This document shows positions 18,003 to 26,643 of a stretch of 64,000 bases of DNA, piece after piece; within the stretch, counting starts at the first letter, position 1, and every line of letters starts with the position of its first letter. Source of the stretch: Chryseobacterium piperi (GTDB taxonomy: Bacteria; Bacteroidota; Bacteroidia; Flavobacteriales; Weeksellaceae). The position numbers were made by a program, and so were the translations under genes. The notes below the pieces were generated by a model. That model saw only the letters and a list, made by a program, of their open reading frames with translations, did not search any database and was not told the DNA's origin. The DNA lies in contig NZ_CP023049.2 of NCBI RefSeq assembly GCF_002285635.2, forward strand, positions 1,922,001-1,986,000, written 5' to 3'.

Positions 18003-18197
18003 ATGCAAGAAGGCACAGTAAAATTTTTTAACGAAACAAAAGGTTTCGGATTTATTTCTCCATCAAACGGAGGAGAAGATATTTTTGTACACGCTTCAGG
18101 ATTAAGCACTAGAATCATTCGTGAGAACGATAAAGTGACTTTTGAAGTACAAAAAGGTGAGAAAGGATTAAATGCAATAAATGTAAAGCTAGCTTAG
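18003..18197 (+). CDS. CspA-family cold-shock protein
   Basis: A canonical 64-residue five-stranded OB fold: MQEGTVKFFNETKGFGFISP with RNP1 KGFGFI, then DIFVHAS as RNP2. It acts as an RNA chaperone that melts mRNA structure. A strong terminator follows at 18241. No cold-box sequence could be identified with certainty in the short upstream spacer, so it may be co-transcribed with the preceding cold-shock domain gene. Confidence 0.93.
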   Translation: MQEGTVKFFNETKGFGFISPSNGGEDIFVHASGLSTRIIRENDKVTFEVQKGEKGLNAINVKLA

Positions 18198-18237
18198 TTC
18201 TACAGATATTCTCCATAAGATGATATCAACTCATTGA

Positions 18238-18264
18238 TTAAGCCCCATTTATGGGGCTTTTTTA
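18238..18264 (+). terminator. Rho-independent terminator after the cold-shock genes
   Basis: The stem AGCCCCAT/ATGGGGCT with a 2-nt loop is followed by TTTTTT. Confidence 0.9.
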
Positions 18265-18867
18265 TGCATATACTCTAGATTTCTGAAAACTATTTTTATA
18301 ACTGAGCCTTCTAATAAAAGCTCAGTTTCAATTTTTCAACAAAATATATCGCCGTGATTTTATCAGAAAATCGTTTCTATTAAGAGCCTGTTTAAAAATT
18401 TCTCAAAAAAATAATAAAGAATTTCATTTTTGTTTCCTCGCAGATTCTACATTCTTTACCACGTAAATAGAAAAGATTCGTGTATTCGTGGCAAAAAATA
18501 AAATTAGAAAAATGACCTAACACTCTCATATAAAATTAGAAACAAAGCAACAGGATTATAAATACATTAGAATAGCCACGAATAAGGCTCTTTACAATGT
18601 ATTCAGATGTTTTTATGTTCAGAATAATCCGGGATTCTCAATATTTAGAAAACTTAATCAACTATATAAAGACTTAATTTTAGAAATTTAATTACTCAGC
18701 TCACTTGTAAAAATACTATATTTATTCAATCCAAAAATTATACTATTGGTGTTCGCATCGGAATTTAAACCGAATTAATGGAAAAGTTAAAAGTTTCCTG
18801 AAATCCGGAGCTTTTTTGACAAGCTGCGAATAGTCTGTATAGTCCGGATATTATTAAAAACACAAAT
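18265..18867. other. Long gene-free AT-rich intergenic region with dispersed repeat arms
   Basis: No coding region was recognised. A weak hairpin occurs at 18300-18327 (AACTGAGC/GCTCAGTT). The repeat arm ATTCGTGTATTCGTGGC lies at 18476-18492, and the opposite-orientation TAGCCACGAAT at 18573-18583. These belong to a family also present near 25.8 and 54.4 kb. Confidence 0.6.
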
Positions 18868-19014
18868 ATGAAAATTACAATTACCAGAACTACCAGCATG
18901 GTAGACAAGGGCGCTCTTCTGAAACGTCTTCAGCATAATATGTTTACAGAAGTATTAAATATTCCCAGAAAATTCAGTGATATCCAACATACGCAAATTA
19001 AAGCTTTAGTATAA
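18868..19014 (+). CDS. Small ORF of 48 codons coupled to the MBL-fold gene
   Basis: The frame starts MKITITRTTSMVDKGALLKR and ends QIKALV. Its TAA (19012-19014) shares an A with the ATG of the next gene, the TAATG arrangement that favours coupled translation. It is basic and shows no family I recognise. It could be a genuine leader gene or a chance ORF. Confidence 0.4.
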   Translation: MKITITRTTSMVDKGALLKRLQHNMFTEVLNIPRKFSDIQHTQIKALV

Positions 19015-20144
19015 TGAAGAGAACTGGTAAAATAGTAAAGCGGATATTATTTATATTGTTAGGCTTCGTTGCCGTCCTTAGTATACTGGTCTATTTCTAT
19101 ATGCGACAGTCAGAATTTGGAGCCTTACCTGAAGGTAAACGGCTTGAAATGGTACAAGCTTCACCTCATTATAAAAATGGCAAATTTAGAAATCTGGTTG
19201 AAAGGCCTGTTCTTACTGAAGGATATAACATGACAAAGGTTATTTATACGACATTATTTACAGATTTTCCTAATAGAAATCCTATCGATTCCCTTCCATC
19301 CGTAAAAACTAATTTAAAGACACTGAACCCACAGGAAAATGCTTTGGTTTGGTTTGGACATTCTTCTTTTTTCCTTCAGCTAGATGGAATAAAGATCATA
19401 GCAGATCCTGTATTTAGTGGGAAAGCCTCTCCAATACCCGGCAGTATTAAAGCATATAAAGGAAGCGACATCTATACTGTAGCAGACTTACCTGATATAG
19501 ATTACTTACTTCTATCCCATGACCATTATGATCATCTGGATCACGAGACCGTCAGCGCATTACAGAAAAAAGTAAAATTTGTGATCTGCGGATTAGGAAA
19601 TGGAGCTCATTTCGAACGCTGGGGATACACTTCTGAACAGATTATCGAAAAAGATTGGTATGAGTCTGTAGAAATAAAACCCGGATTCAAAATATTCACC
19701 GAATCTACCCATCATGAATCCGGCCGGGGCTTTATAAGCGGGCAAGCATTATGGCTGTCTTTCTTAATTCAGGCACCCTCAATGAATATCTATTACAGTG
19801 GTGACGGAGGACGTGATGATCGGTTTAAGACAATTGGCTCTAAATATGGGAAGATAGACTGGGCGATTATGGAATGCGGCCAATACAACAAAGCCTGGCA
19901 ATCTGTACATGAACTACCCGAAGAAGTTGCCTTAGCAACGAAAGAACTCCATGCACAAAATCTATTACCCGTTCACCATTCCAAATTTACTCTGGCTAAC
20001 CATCCCTGGAAGGAACCTCTGGAAAAAATATCCGAGCTATCCAAAAATCAACCTTATCGTTTGACAACACCAATGATTGGTGAATTGGTACAATTGGACA
20101 GTCAACGTCAACAGTTTAAGGAATGGTGGAAAAATATACATTAA
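19014..20144 (+). CDS. MBL-fold metallo-hydrolase, NAPE-PLD/UlaG-like, membrane-anchored
   Basis: Residues about 11-30 form one N-terminal membrane segment or uncleaved signal (ILFILLGFVAVLSILVYFYM). The rest is a metallo-beta-lactamase fold: NALVWFGHSSFFLQLDG and IIADPVFSGKASP, the metal motif LLSHDHYDHLD (HxHxDH), ESTHHESGRG, YYSGDGG with the bridging Asp, and LLPVHHSKF with the last His. This order is that of the NAPE-phospholipase D/RomA group, whose members cleave phosphodiester or lactone bonds. The true substrate is unknown. The domain should face the periplasm. Confidence 0.82.
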   Translation: MKRTGKIVKRILFILLGFVAVLSILVYFYMRQSEFGALPEGKRLEMVQASPHYKNGKFRNLVERPVLTEGYNMTKVIYTTLFTDFPNRNPIDSLPSVKTNLKTLNPQENALVWFGHSSFFLQLDGIKIIADPVFSGKASPIPGSIKAYKGSDIYTVADLPDIDYLLLSHDHYDHLDHETVSALQKKVKFVICGLGNGAHFERWGYTSEQIIEKDWYESVEIKPGFKIFTESTHHESGRGFISGQALWLSFLIQAPSMNIYYSGDGGRDDRFKTIGSKYGKIDWAIMECGQYNKAWQSVHELPEEVALATKELHAQNLLPVHHSKFTLANHPWKEPLEKISELSKNQPYRLTTPMIGELVQLDSQRQQFKEWWKNIH

Positions 20145-20184
20145 TGCTTTCATTTTTATTCCATGTAAATAAAATATAGTAAAA

Positions 20185-20235
20185 AAAGATCCTCTAGTGG
20201 TAATTATTCCTGCTACTTGAGGATCTTTCTCATTT
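20185..20235 (+). terminator. Terminator after the MBL-fold gene
   Basis: The arms AAAGATCCTC (20185-20194) and GAGGATCTTT (20219-20228) have a 24-nt loop that can pair further, followed by a T-rich run. Confidence 0.65.
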
Positions 20236-20498
20236 TTGCTTGCTTTTTTGCAACATAAAATTCATCATCAGTAAATAAGCAAGCCTGGCTTCTTTCCGGG
20301 AAAGAATATAAGTTTTTATGAAAGAGATGACCTTCATATTAAAAAAAGCTATCCTAATTTAAGAATACATTTTTTATATACATCTGGTTATCACTATCAA
20401 AAAAGAACACACAAACCACTAAATATCAGATACTAACAAATTAATTCACATCCATTTCATCCATTTTTTAAAAAAAGATGCAATTTTATTTGGCTACT
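20236..20498. other. Gene-free AT-rich spacer
   Basis: I see no gene or structured RNA here. The only clear signal is the operator pair at its right end. Confidence 0.5.
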
Positions 20499-20539
20499 TA
20501 GGTCAAACGACCTATATTTGTATTAGGTCAAATGACCTA
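20499..20539. promoter_or_regulatory. Tandem 16-bp operators TAGGTCAAAYGACCTA over the promoter
   Basis: Two palindromes, 20499-20514 (TAGGTCAAACGACCTA) and 20524-20539 (TAGGTCAAATGACCTA), differ by one central base and lie 25 bp apart. The TATATTTG -7 box (20513-20520) overlaps the end of the first and the second covers the transcription start. Occupancy would repress the following oxidoreductase gene. No regulator gene is adjacent. Confidence 0.8.
20513..20520 (+). promoter_or_regulatory. -7 promoter box TATATTTG of the flavoprotein/SDR genes
   Basis: A perfect TAnnTTTG box lies 38 bp before the ATG at 20559, between two operator half-overlaps. Confidence 0.6.
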
Positions 20540-20558
20540 GTTGTTAAATATTAAACAA

Positions 20559-21155
20559 ATGGAAACAAAAAAAGTATTAGTCATTAACGGACACCCGGAC
20601 AAAATTAGTTTTAATGAAGAAATAGCTCAGGCTTATTTAAAAGAATTGGCAGATCTTGGAACAGAGGCGACTTATCTTCCACTAAGAGATTTAAAATTCG
20701 ATCCTGTTTTAAGAAACGGTTATCGGTTAATAAGCGAACTGGAGCCAGATTTGAAAAATGCTGTAGAATTAATTAAAAAAAGCACTCACATCGTCTGGAT
20801 CCATCCCCTATGGTGGTTTGGAATGCCGGCATTATTGAAAGGTTTTATTGATCGTGTCTTCTTACCGGATATTGCATTTAGCTTCAATAAAGAAACTGGA
20901 GAGGAAAAGCCATTATTAGGAGGGAGATCAGCGAGAATCATCAGTACAGGAGATGCTGGAAAAGATTTATACGAAAAGGTATTCAATAACTCGGCTATAA
21001 CGCAATTAAAATTAGGAATATTAGAATTTAGCGGTTTTGACCCTGTTTCAGTTAATTATATTGCCCCAATCTACCTAAAAACACGTGAAGAGCTCGATGT
21101 TTACCTTGATGAGATAAGAGCTGCTGCTAAAGAAGATTTCAAACTGATTAGCTAA
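20559..21155 (+). CDS. NAD(P)H-dependent oxidoreductase, NQO1/MdaB-like flavodoxin fold
   Basis: This 198-residue FMN or FAD protein would reduce quinones or similar electrophiles by two electrons. Typical segments are VLVINGHPDKISFNEEIAQAY (flavin phosphate loop) and IVWIHPLWWFGMPALLKGFIDRVFLPDIAF (isoalloxazine-binding loop). The ATG at 20559 is preferred over an in-frame TTG at 20541 that lies next to the operator. The promoter carries two tandem palindromes, which points to induction by a reactive compound. An SDR gene follows 46 bp later. Confidence 0.87.
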   Translation: METKKVLVINGHPDKISFNEEIAQAYLKELADLGTEATYLPLRDLKFDPVLRNGYRLISELEPDLKNAVELIKKSTHIVWIHPLWWFGMPALLKGFIDRVFLPDIAFSFNKETGEEKPLLGGRSARIISTGDAGKDLYEKVFNNSAITQLKLGILEFSGFDPVSVNYIAPIYLKTREELDVYLDEIRAAAKEDFKLIS

Positions 21156-21201
21156 ACGCCTTAGATAACAATAAAAACACAAATTTTAAATAAATAATAT
21201 T

Positions 21202-21969
21202 ATGTCTAGATTAAATGGAAAGGTTGCATTAGTAACCGGAGGTGCTCGCGGAATTGGAGCGGCAATTGTAAAAGCGTTTGTTGCACAAGGTGCAAAAGTA
21301 GTTTTTGGAGATATATTAGCTAAAGAAGGACAAGCTATAGCTGATGAAGTAGGACCAGATGCAACATTTATACATTTCGATGTAAGAGATTTAGAAGGCT
21401 GGAAAAAAGCGGTAGCATTAACTATTGAAAAATATGGTAAACTTAATGTACTGGTAAGTAATGCTGGTATTGATAAGGGCGGACATATTGATGACTTTAG
21501 CTTTGAAGATTGGGATGAAGTAATCAACACCAATCTGGTAGGTTATTTTAAAGGAATAAAAAGTGTTATGCCAGCCATGAAAGCAGCAAAAGGAGGTTCG
21601 ATCATTAATGTAGGATCAACCGGTGGTTTTACTGCATTTCCAGGAGCATCTGCCTATGTAGCTTCATATTTTGGAAACCGTGGCTTAACAAAGGCTGCTG
21701 CACTTGATTTAGGAAAGTATAATATCAGAGTGAATTCTGTACACCCTGGTTACATCAGAACCAATATGACAGCTCCATTCCCGAAGAATATCTATCAAGG
21801 ATATGCTCTTGAAAGGCTGGGTGAGCCTGAGGAGCTTGCAAATCTGGTCGTGTATCTTGCCAGTGACGATTCGTCTTACTCTACGGGTGTAGAATTTATC
21901 GCCGATGGAGGACAGACTCTTGGAAGAACGGATGAGTTTGATCCAAACAAGTATACTTTAAAAGTATAA
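21202..21969 (+). CDS. SDR family oxidoreductase with altered catalytic lysine
   Basis: The Rossmann motif is TGGARGIG (12-19), with NAG at 87-89, the catalytic-type serine at 139 (NVGS) and Tyr152. The length (255) and the C-terminal ELANLVVYLASDDSSYSTGVEFIADGGQ are classical-SDR features. The YxxxK motif reads YVASY: the lysine expected at 156 is a tyrosine, and the codons (TAT GTA GCT TCA TAT) show this directly. The enzyme may therefore be inactive or use another proton relay. It is probably co-transcribed with the flavoprotein gene. Confidence 0.87.
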   Translation: MSRLNGKVALVTGGARGIGAAIVKAFVAQGAKVVFGDILAKEGQAIADEVGPDATFIHFDVRDLEGWKKAVALTIEKYGKLNVLVSNAGIDKGGHIDDFSFEDWDEVINTNLVGYFKGIKSVMPAMKAAKGGSIINVGSTGGFTAFPGASAYVASYFGNRGLTKAAALDLGKYNIRVNSVHPGYIRTNMTAPFPKNIYQGYALERLGEPEELANLVVYLASDDSSYSTGVEFIADGGQTLGRTDEFDPNKYTLKV

Positions 21970-21974
21970 GATAG

Positions 21975-22010
21975 AAAGCCCGGAAGAAGATTCTTCCGGG
22001 CTTTGTCTTT
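21975..22010 (+). terminator. Strong terminator after the SDR gene
   Basis: Perfect 14-bp arms (AAAGCCCGGAAGAA and its complement) have a 2-nt loop and a T-rich tail. The convergent gene at 22034 may share it. Confidence 0.88.
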
Positions 22011-22033
22011 ATATCAAACTTATCGATAAACTT

Positions 22034-22717
22034 CTACTTATAATGCTGAAATATCCCAAAATCAGAAGGTGTCCAGAGAGCAGCTTTCTGTCCGGCAGCT
22101 TTTAATGCATCATTTGCCCAGGTATTACAAGTATATAAAAAGTTGTAACTTCCATTAGCATCATAAAATGCGTCATTATCTCCATACACAGCATTGGTCG
22201 GGATCAGAATAAAATTACCATTCTTGTCCCTGTCAAATTTATTTTCTACAAACTGTACCAGCTTTTGATATTGAGACTTGCTGATCATAATTATTTTACA
22301 GTCGTCCCCTTCTTTCATAGTATCGTAATAGGTACAATGCATAGCAGACTCACTCATCCAGAAGGCCGCTTTAAAGGCCGTTGAAAATTTCAAATCAGCC
22401 CAGGTTGGTGTGTCCAGATAGAATCCTTTATCACCCCATCCAATTCCTATATAACGATAATCCGTTCTTTTTGATCTGGTGTTGGAAAAGGGAACTTTTG
22501 CACTCCAGTCTTGCCATTCATTTTTAACGGGCATAACAATATCCGTATGTACACCATTGGTATAAATATAAATAGGGATTTCTTTTCTCTCTCCATCATC
22601 TTTTGCAGAAACACTGATAAAAGGGATCAAAAAACCTAAGACTACATATACAATAACAAGCCCCAGAATAATCCCTATAGCCTTTAGAAATACAATCAAT
22701 ATTTTTTTCACACTCAT
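22034..22717 (-). CDS. TIGR02117/DUF2459 family membrane-anchored protein
   Basis: A single N-terminal membrane segment (ILIVFLKAIGIILGLVIVYVVLGFLIPF) is followed by a periplasmic domain with YTNGVHTDIVMP, YIGIGWGDKGFYLDTPTW and a C-terminal LYTCNTWANDALKAAG. The His and Cys motifs (HTD, CNTW) are typical of the DUF2459 family, which resembles cysteine peptidase/amidase folds, but the function is not established. The 227-residue length is normal. It is monocistronic. Confidence 0.75.
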   Translation of the reverse strand: MSVKKILIVFLKAIGIILGLVIVYVVLGFLIPFISVSAKDDGERKEIPIYIYTNGVHTDIVMPVKNEWQDWSAKVPFSNTRSKRTDYRYIGIGWGDKGFYLDTPTWADLKFSTAFKAAFWMSESAMHCTYYDTMKEGDDCKIIMISKSQYQKLVQFVENKFDRDKNGNFILIPTNAVYGDNDAFYDANGSYNFLYTCNTWANDALKAAGQKAALWTPSDFGIFQHYK

Positions 22718-22814
22718 GTTTTCAAGATTAATAAAATTTAATTTTTAATTTATTGCTAAACTATTTGTTTTTATCGGAAAAATAAGTAAATTTAGGTATG
22801 AAATAGTAATAAAT

Positions 22815-22895
22815 ATGCGTAAAAACACTAAATCCCAAAAAAGATTTAAAGTAAGAGTAAAAATTGCTCCAAAAAGAATACAAAAAAAACGTTGA
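22815..22895 (+). CDS. Very basic 26-codon small ORF
   Basis: The ORF encodes MRKNTKSQKRFKVRVK and then IAPKRIQKKR: 13 of 26 residues are Lys or Arg and there are no acidic residues. A promoter-like TTG (about 22767) and TAAATTTA box lie upstream, and a weak AAAAGAT/ATCTTTT hairpin follows the stop. Such composition is that of tiny ribosomal or RNA-binding proteins. I do not recognise the sequence, and chance cannot be excluded in AT-rich DNA. Confidence 0.45.
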   Translation: MRKNTKSQKRFKVRVKIAPKRIQKKR

Positions 22896-23078
22896 TTTTC
22901 TAAAAGATTTTATCTTTTTGAAAGTCAATTTTTCTTTTTAGGAAAGGCTTTTTTTAAGAGTTCTTGTTGTTTATAATCTTCATCTCCTTACATCTAAAAA
23001 TGCAAGGCATGATCGGCAACCCTCTTTAACTTTGGAATGTAAATTGTCCAAATGAGGAGGTATCACCCCAAATCACCC
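22896..23078. other. Gene-free spacer
   Basis: Apart from the hairpin at about 22900-22918 I see no feature before the queG stop codon. Confidence 0.4.
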
Positions 23079-24023
23079 TTAATTTTTATCTGAAGATTGC
23101 TCCAAGAATTCAATATTTCTTTTCAGACCTGCGAATTTAGTTCTCTTTACAGGAGACTTCCTGAAAATTTCTGAGAATAATTCCTGGGTAAGCTCCTTCC
23201 ATTCCCCTTTTTTAAAATTTTTAAGAGGTTCATTAGGGGAAAATCGGCTCTGAAGATTAGGAGCAGAAAAACGATTCCATGGACAAACATCCTGGCATAT
23301 ATCACACCCAAACATCCAATCTTCCATCCTATCTTTAAAATAATCAGGAATTTCACTTTTTAGTTCGATCGTTGCATACGAGATACATTTGCTTCCATCG
23401 ATAATTTTATCCGAAACAATAGCCTCAGTAGGACAAGCATCAATACACTTTCTGCAGGTTCCACAATGATTAGTGGTCTCATAATCCGCAACAAGCTCAA
23501 GATCACATATGATTTCCGCTAAAAAATAAAAAGATCCATTCTGCTTAGTGATCAGGTTAGCATTTTTACCAACCCAACCTATTCCCGACTTTCTCGCCCA
23601 GCTTCTTTCCAAAACCGGTGCTGAATCTACAAACACTCTGAATCCGAAATCACCGATTTCCTCCTGAAGTTCAGCCACCATTTCGCGAAGAATTTCTTTG
23701 ATCACCTCATGATAATCTTCAGCATAGGCATATTTAGAAATTTTATAATTCTCCAGAACGGAGATTTTCTCTTTAGGAAAATAGTTATATGAAAGAGAAA
23801 TCACCGACTTAGATCCTTCTACAAGTAATCTTGGATCCAGTCTTTTATCAAAATGATTTTCCATATACTTCATTTCACCATGGAAATTATTTTTGAGCCA
23901 CAGCTCCAGATTACGGGCATCTTCTTCCAGAAAATCAGCTTTAGAAATACCACAGCTCTGAAATCCAAAACTTTTAGCTTTGGATTTTATTAAGTCAGAA
24001 TATTTTTCAGCGTTTGAATTCAT
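23079..24023 (-). CDS. queG: Epoxyqueuosine reductase
   Basis: QueG reduces epoxyqueuosine in tRNA to queuosine, using cobalamin and two [4Fe-4S] clusters. The 314 residues show [13 protein letters not shown], the [21 protein letters not shown] segment split across residues about 125-145, the ferredoxin motif [12 protein letters not shown] and a second cluster motif [12 protein letters not shown] longer frame reaches 24170 but overlaps the divergent gene and is hydrophobic. The ATG at 24023 has the usual N-terminus ([20 protein letters not shown]) and a -7 box 12 bp upstream. Confidence 0.93.
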   Translation of the reverse strand: MNSNAEKYSDLIKSKAKSFGFQSCGISKADFLEEDARNLELWLKNNFHGEMKYMENHFDKRLDPRLLVEGSKSVISLSYNYFPKEKISVLENYKISKYAYAEDYHEVIKEILREMVAELQEEIGDFGFRVFVDSAPVLERSWARKSGIGWVGKNANLITKQNGSFYFLAEIICDLELVADYETTNHCGTCRKCIDACPTEAIVSDKIIDGSKCISYATIELKSEIPDYFKDRMEDWMFGCDICQDVCPWNRFSAPNLQSRFSPNEPLKNFKKGEWKELTQELFSEIFRKSPVKRTKFAGLKRNIEFLEQSSDKN

Positions 24024-24035
24024 GATTTCCTGTTG

Positions 24036-24043
24036 CAAAACTA
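24036..24043 (-). promoter_or_regulatory. -7 promoter box TAGTTTTG of queG
   Basis: A perfect TAnnTTTG match lies 12 bp before the chosen queG ATG, which supports that start over the longer ORF. Confidence 0.55.
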
Positions 24044-24123
24044 AGATTATTTTATAAATTTGCCGCCTTTGACATTCATATACCGAAACAAAAATATATC
24101 GAAAAACTGAAAAAATTAAAACT

Positions 24124-25335
24124 ATGAAAAAAGTAGGTCTTCTAATAGGACTTTTTACCATGAGCATCACCTTTGCTCAAATTAGATTTGAAAAGGGATA
24201 TTTTATTGATAACTCAGGTACCAAAACTGAAGTATTCATTAAAAATGTAGATTGGAAAAATAACCCGAAAGAATTCGAATATAAATTTGACAACAATTCT
24301 GAAGCAAAAAAAGAAAGCATAAAAAACATTACTGAATTTGGAATCGATAATGCTGGAAAATATATAAGAAAAACAGTAATGATTGATTATTCCTCCAGTA
24401 ACCTTAATTCTGTTTCGGATAAACGAGATCCGGAATTTGTAAAAGAAACATTATTTCTAAAATATCTTGTTGAAGGAAAAACAAACCTTTTCTATTATGA
24501 AAATGGTGGTACCAGAAGGTTTTTCTACAATAAAGACCAATCTGATATTCAACAGCTTGTTTATAAAGTTTTCTCAGTTGATCAAAGCCAAATCGGGTAT
24601 AATGAAGATTATAAAAAACAACTTTCTAACATTCTGGAATGTGGAATAGAAAATAAAGAAATTCAAAGAACAGATTACAGAGCCAATGATCTGACAAAGC
24701 TTTTCATGAAATCTAATGCATGTTCAAGTGGTAATTCTGTTAATTATACTGCAACAAAAGGTAAAAGAGATGTTTTTAATTTAAGTATAAGACCTGGAAT
24801 AAGCTCGTCGGCACTTCAGACCACTGCTTATTCTTATGGATCATCCAGTACAGCAGATTATGATAGAAAAACATCTTTCAGAATAGGCGCCGAATTTGAA
24901 TTTATTCTTTCATTCAACAAAAACAAATGGTCTCTTTTCTTAGAACCTACTTACCAATATTACAAATCCGAAGGAGAAATGACTAATTATCCAGGAGAAT
25001 ATTATGAGGAAAAAGTGAAACACAGTGTAGATTATAAATCAATTGATATTCCGTTTGGTGTCAGACATTATTTCTTTCTGAATGATCAGTCTAAGATATT
25101 TATCAACGGGGGTTACATGGTAAGTGTCAATCTCAATTCATCTATTAAAAGACAATATTCCGACATGAAAATTGAATCCGGAAATAATCTGTTTTTTGGA
25201 GCCGGCTATAAATACAATGATAAATTCGGAATAGAATTCAGGGTAAATACCTCAAGAAACATTTTAAGGAATTATAGTATGTGGAAATCCAATTATAATA
25301 GCGTGTCTCTAATCTTAGGATATACTCTTTTCTAA
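24124..25335 (+). CDS. Outer-membrane beta-barrel protein (PorT-like C-terminal domain), function unknown
   Basis: The protein has a cleavable signal ([19 protein letters not shown]) and an N-terminal half of about 200 residues containing [20 protein letters not shown], typical of flavobacterial secreted proteins. The second half has alternating hydrophobic strands: [79 protein letters not shown] and a final aromatic SLILGYTLF. That is a small barrel ending with Phe as outer-membrane proteins do. The substrate or partner is unknown. Confidence 0.75.
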   Translation: MKKVGLLIGLFTMSITFAQIRFEKGYFIDNSGTKTEVFIKNVDWKNNPKEFEYKFDNNSEAKKESIKNITEFGIDNAGKYIRKTVMIDYSSSNLNSVSDKRDPEFVKETLFLKYLVEGKTNLFYYENGGTRRFFYNKDQSDIQQLVYKVFSVDQSQIGYNEDYKKQLSNILECGIENKEIQRTDYRANDLTKLFMKSNACSSGNSVNYTATKGKRDVFNLSIRPGISSSALQTTAYSYGSSSTADYDRKTSFRIGAEFEFILSFNKNKWSLFLEPTYQYYKSEGEMTNYPGEYYEEKVKHSVDYKSIDIPFGVRHYFFLNDQSKIFINGGYMVSVNLNSSIKRQYSDMKIESGNNLFFGAGYKYNDKFGIEFRVNTSRNILRNYSMWKSNYNSVSLILGYTLF

Positions 25336-25417
25336 AAATTAAGCACAAGTAAAACGTTTTTTTCAGAAAAAAAATACGTAATTTCGTTCATATTTTAATG
25401 TTTAAAATCAAACAGCT

Positions 25418-25717
25418 ATGTCTTTAACAGAAGTATTAAAATCAGGAAATTATCAATTAATCGACGTTCGTGAACCCATGGAACTGGAAATGGACGGTAA
25501 TATAGAAGGTGCACAAAATATTCCATTAGGAGAAGTAGAGGATAGAAAAGAAGAAATTCTATCGATTGAAAAGCCTGTTGTTATATTCTGCAGAAGTGGA
25601 AACAGAAGTGGAAAAGCATTAGAATATTTAAATGCCCAAGGTTTAAAGGATGGCTATAACGGCGGAGGCTGGGCAGACCTGAAAGCAACAATCGAAGCAA
25701 ATCAAGGAACTTTTTAA
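25418..25717 (+). CDS. Rhodanese-like domain protein, single domain
   Basis: The 99-residue rhodanese domain has LIDVREPMELEMDGNIEGAQNIPLGEV and the active-site loop CRSGNRSGKA with the catalytic cysteine. A single-domain protein without signal peptide suggests cytoplasmic sulphur transfer from a persulphide, but the partner is not visible nearby. Confidence 0.9.
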   Translation: MSLTEVLKSGNYQLIDVREPMELEMDGNIEGAQNIPLGEVEDRKEEILSIEKPVVIFCRSGNRSGKALEYLNAQGLKDGYNGGGWADLKATIEANQGTF

Positions 25718-25837
25718 GTTCCTTTTTTATTTTTTAGCCCCTATCAATATGGTAAAACTTCAGGAAATCTTTCAACAACTTTGTATTACGTTTAATGGTC
25801 GTCATGAGCATATTTAATAAGCTGTGATATGAAATGA

Positions 25838-25859
25838 ATTCGTGCATTCGTGGCTAAAA
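25838..25859. repeat. Dispersed repeat arm ATTCGTGCATTCGTGGCTAA
   Basis: The arm matches copies at 18476-18492 and 54421-54462. It overlaps the last bases of the hydrolase gene and supplies its TAG stop. Confidence 0.7.
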
Positions 25860-26630
25860 TAAATTAAGCTGAAGAAACTCAACAGACTTTTTCAGTACTA
25901 CTTCAGGAATTTCTTTATGTGGAGTATGTCCCACCTCAGGAATAATATATTTTTCTGAATATCCTTTAACCTGGGTTATTGTTTTTTCAACCTGATTCAA
26001 AGTCCCATACTCATCCTGTTCTCCCTGAATAAATAACAATGGGCAAGTGATATTGCCTAAAATATTTTCAATATTCCAATCTCGGTAACTTTCTCTAGTC
26101 CAGGTTTCCGTCCATGCTTTAAAGAGAACTTCCACCTTATCACCATGATATTTCTGTAATCTTCTTGCCAGATCGGTGGTTTTATAAGCATCCCAGGCAT
26201 CATATACTCCTTTTAAAGTAACATCTTCAACAAAAATATGCCCTGCTTCACAAATAACTGCTTTAACTTTTTCAGGGTACTTTCCTGCCATAATCAGAGC
26301 AATTGTTCCTCCGTCACTATGTCCAAACAAAATGGCATTATGGATCTTCAATTCATTCAGCAGATCATTCAGAACATCAGCCTCCAGCTCCATATAGTTA
26401 TTGGATCTTTCATGAGTCGGCATTGGATCGGATTTCCCATATCCAAGACGGTCATATACCAAAACATTATATTGTAAAGCTTCTGAAAGTCGTGTGGGAA
26501 AGTCACGCCACAATTGGGTACAGCCTAAAGAATCATGAAGAAAAACCAAAGTCGGCTTATTTTCATAAGCATGGATATATTCCAGATAAAGTTTTTTTTC
26601 TTTTATTTCTATTATATTATGATCTATCAA
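25854..26630 (-). CDS. Alpha/beta hydrolase
   Basis: The 258-residue fold has LVFLHDSLGCTQLW (oxyanion His-Asp), the nucleophile elbow GHSDGG, a later acid in GEQDEYGT and the catalytic His in VGHTPHKE. The substrate is unknown; esters or lactones are usual. The only start codon available near the N-terminus is a TTG at 26630, 13 bp after the stop of the nitronate monooxygenase-like gene, so the two are probably co-transcribed. The TAG stop lies inside a dispersed repeat. Confidence 0.85.
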   Translation of the reverse strand: MIDHNIIEIKEKKLYLEYIHAYENKPTLVFLHDSLGCTQLWRDFPTRLSEALQYNVLVYDRLGYGKSDPMPTHERSNNYMELEADVLNDLLNELKIHNAILFGHSDGGTIALIMAGKYPEKVKAVICEAGHIFVEDVTLKGVYDAWDAYKTTDLARRLQKYHGDKVEVLFKAWTETWTRESYRDWNIENILGNITCPLLFIQGEQDEYGTLNQVEKTITQVKGYSEKYIIPEVGHTPHKEIPEVVLKKSVEFLQLNLF

Positions 26631-26643
26631 AGCTCAGTCCTCA

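Noticed and set aside
18361..18420. IS end remnant (GAGCCTGTTTAAAAATT)
   Set aside because: It resembles the start of some IS ends, but no partner end or transposase fragment lies nearby.
23079..24170. Longer QueG ORF with a hydrophobic N-terminal extension
   Set aside because: It overlaps the divergent gene and its promoter box; the internal ATG at 24023 has the family N-terminus and a nearby -7 box.
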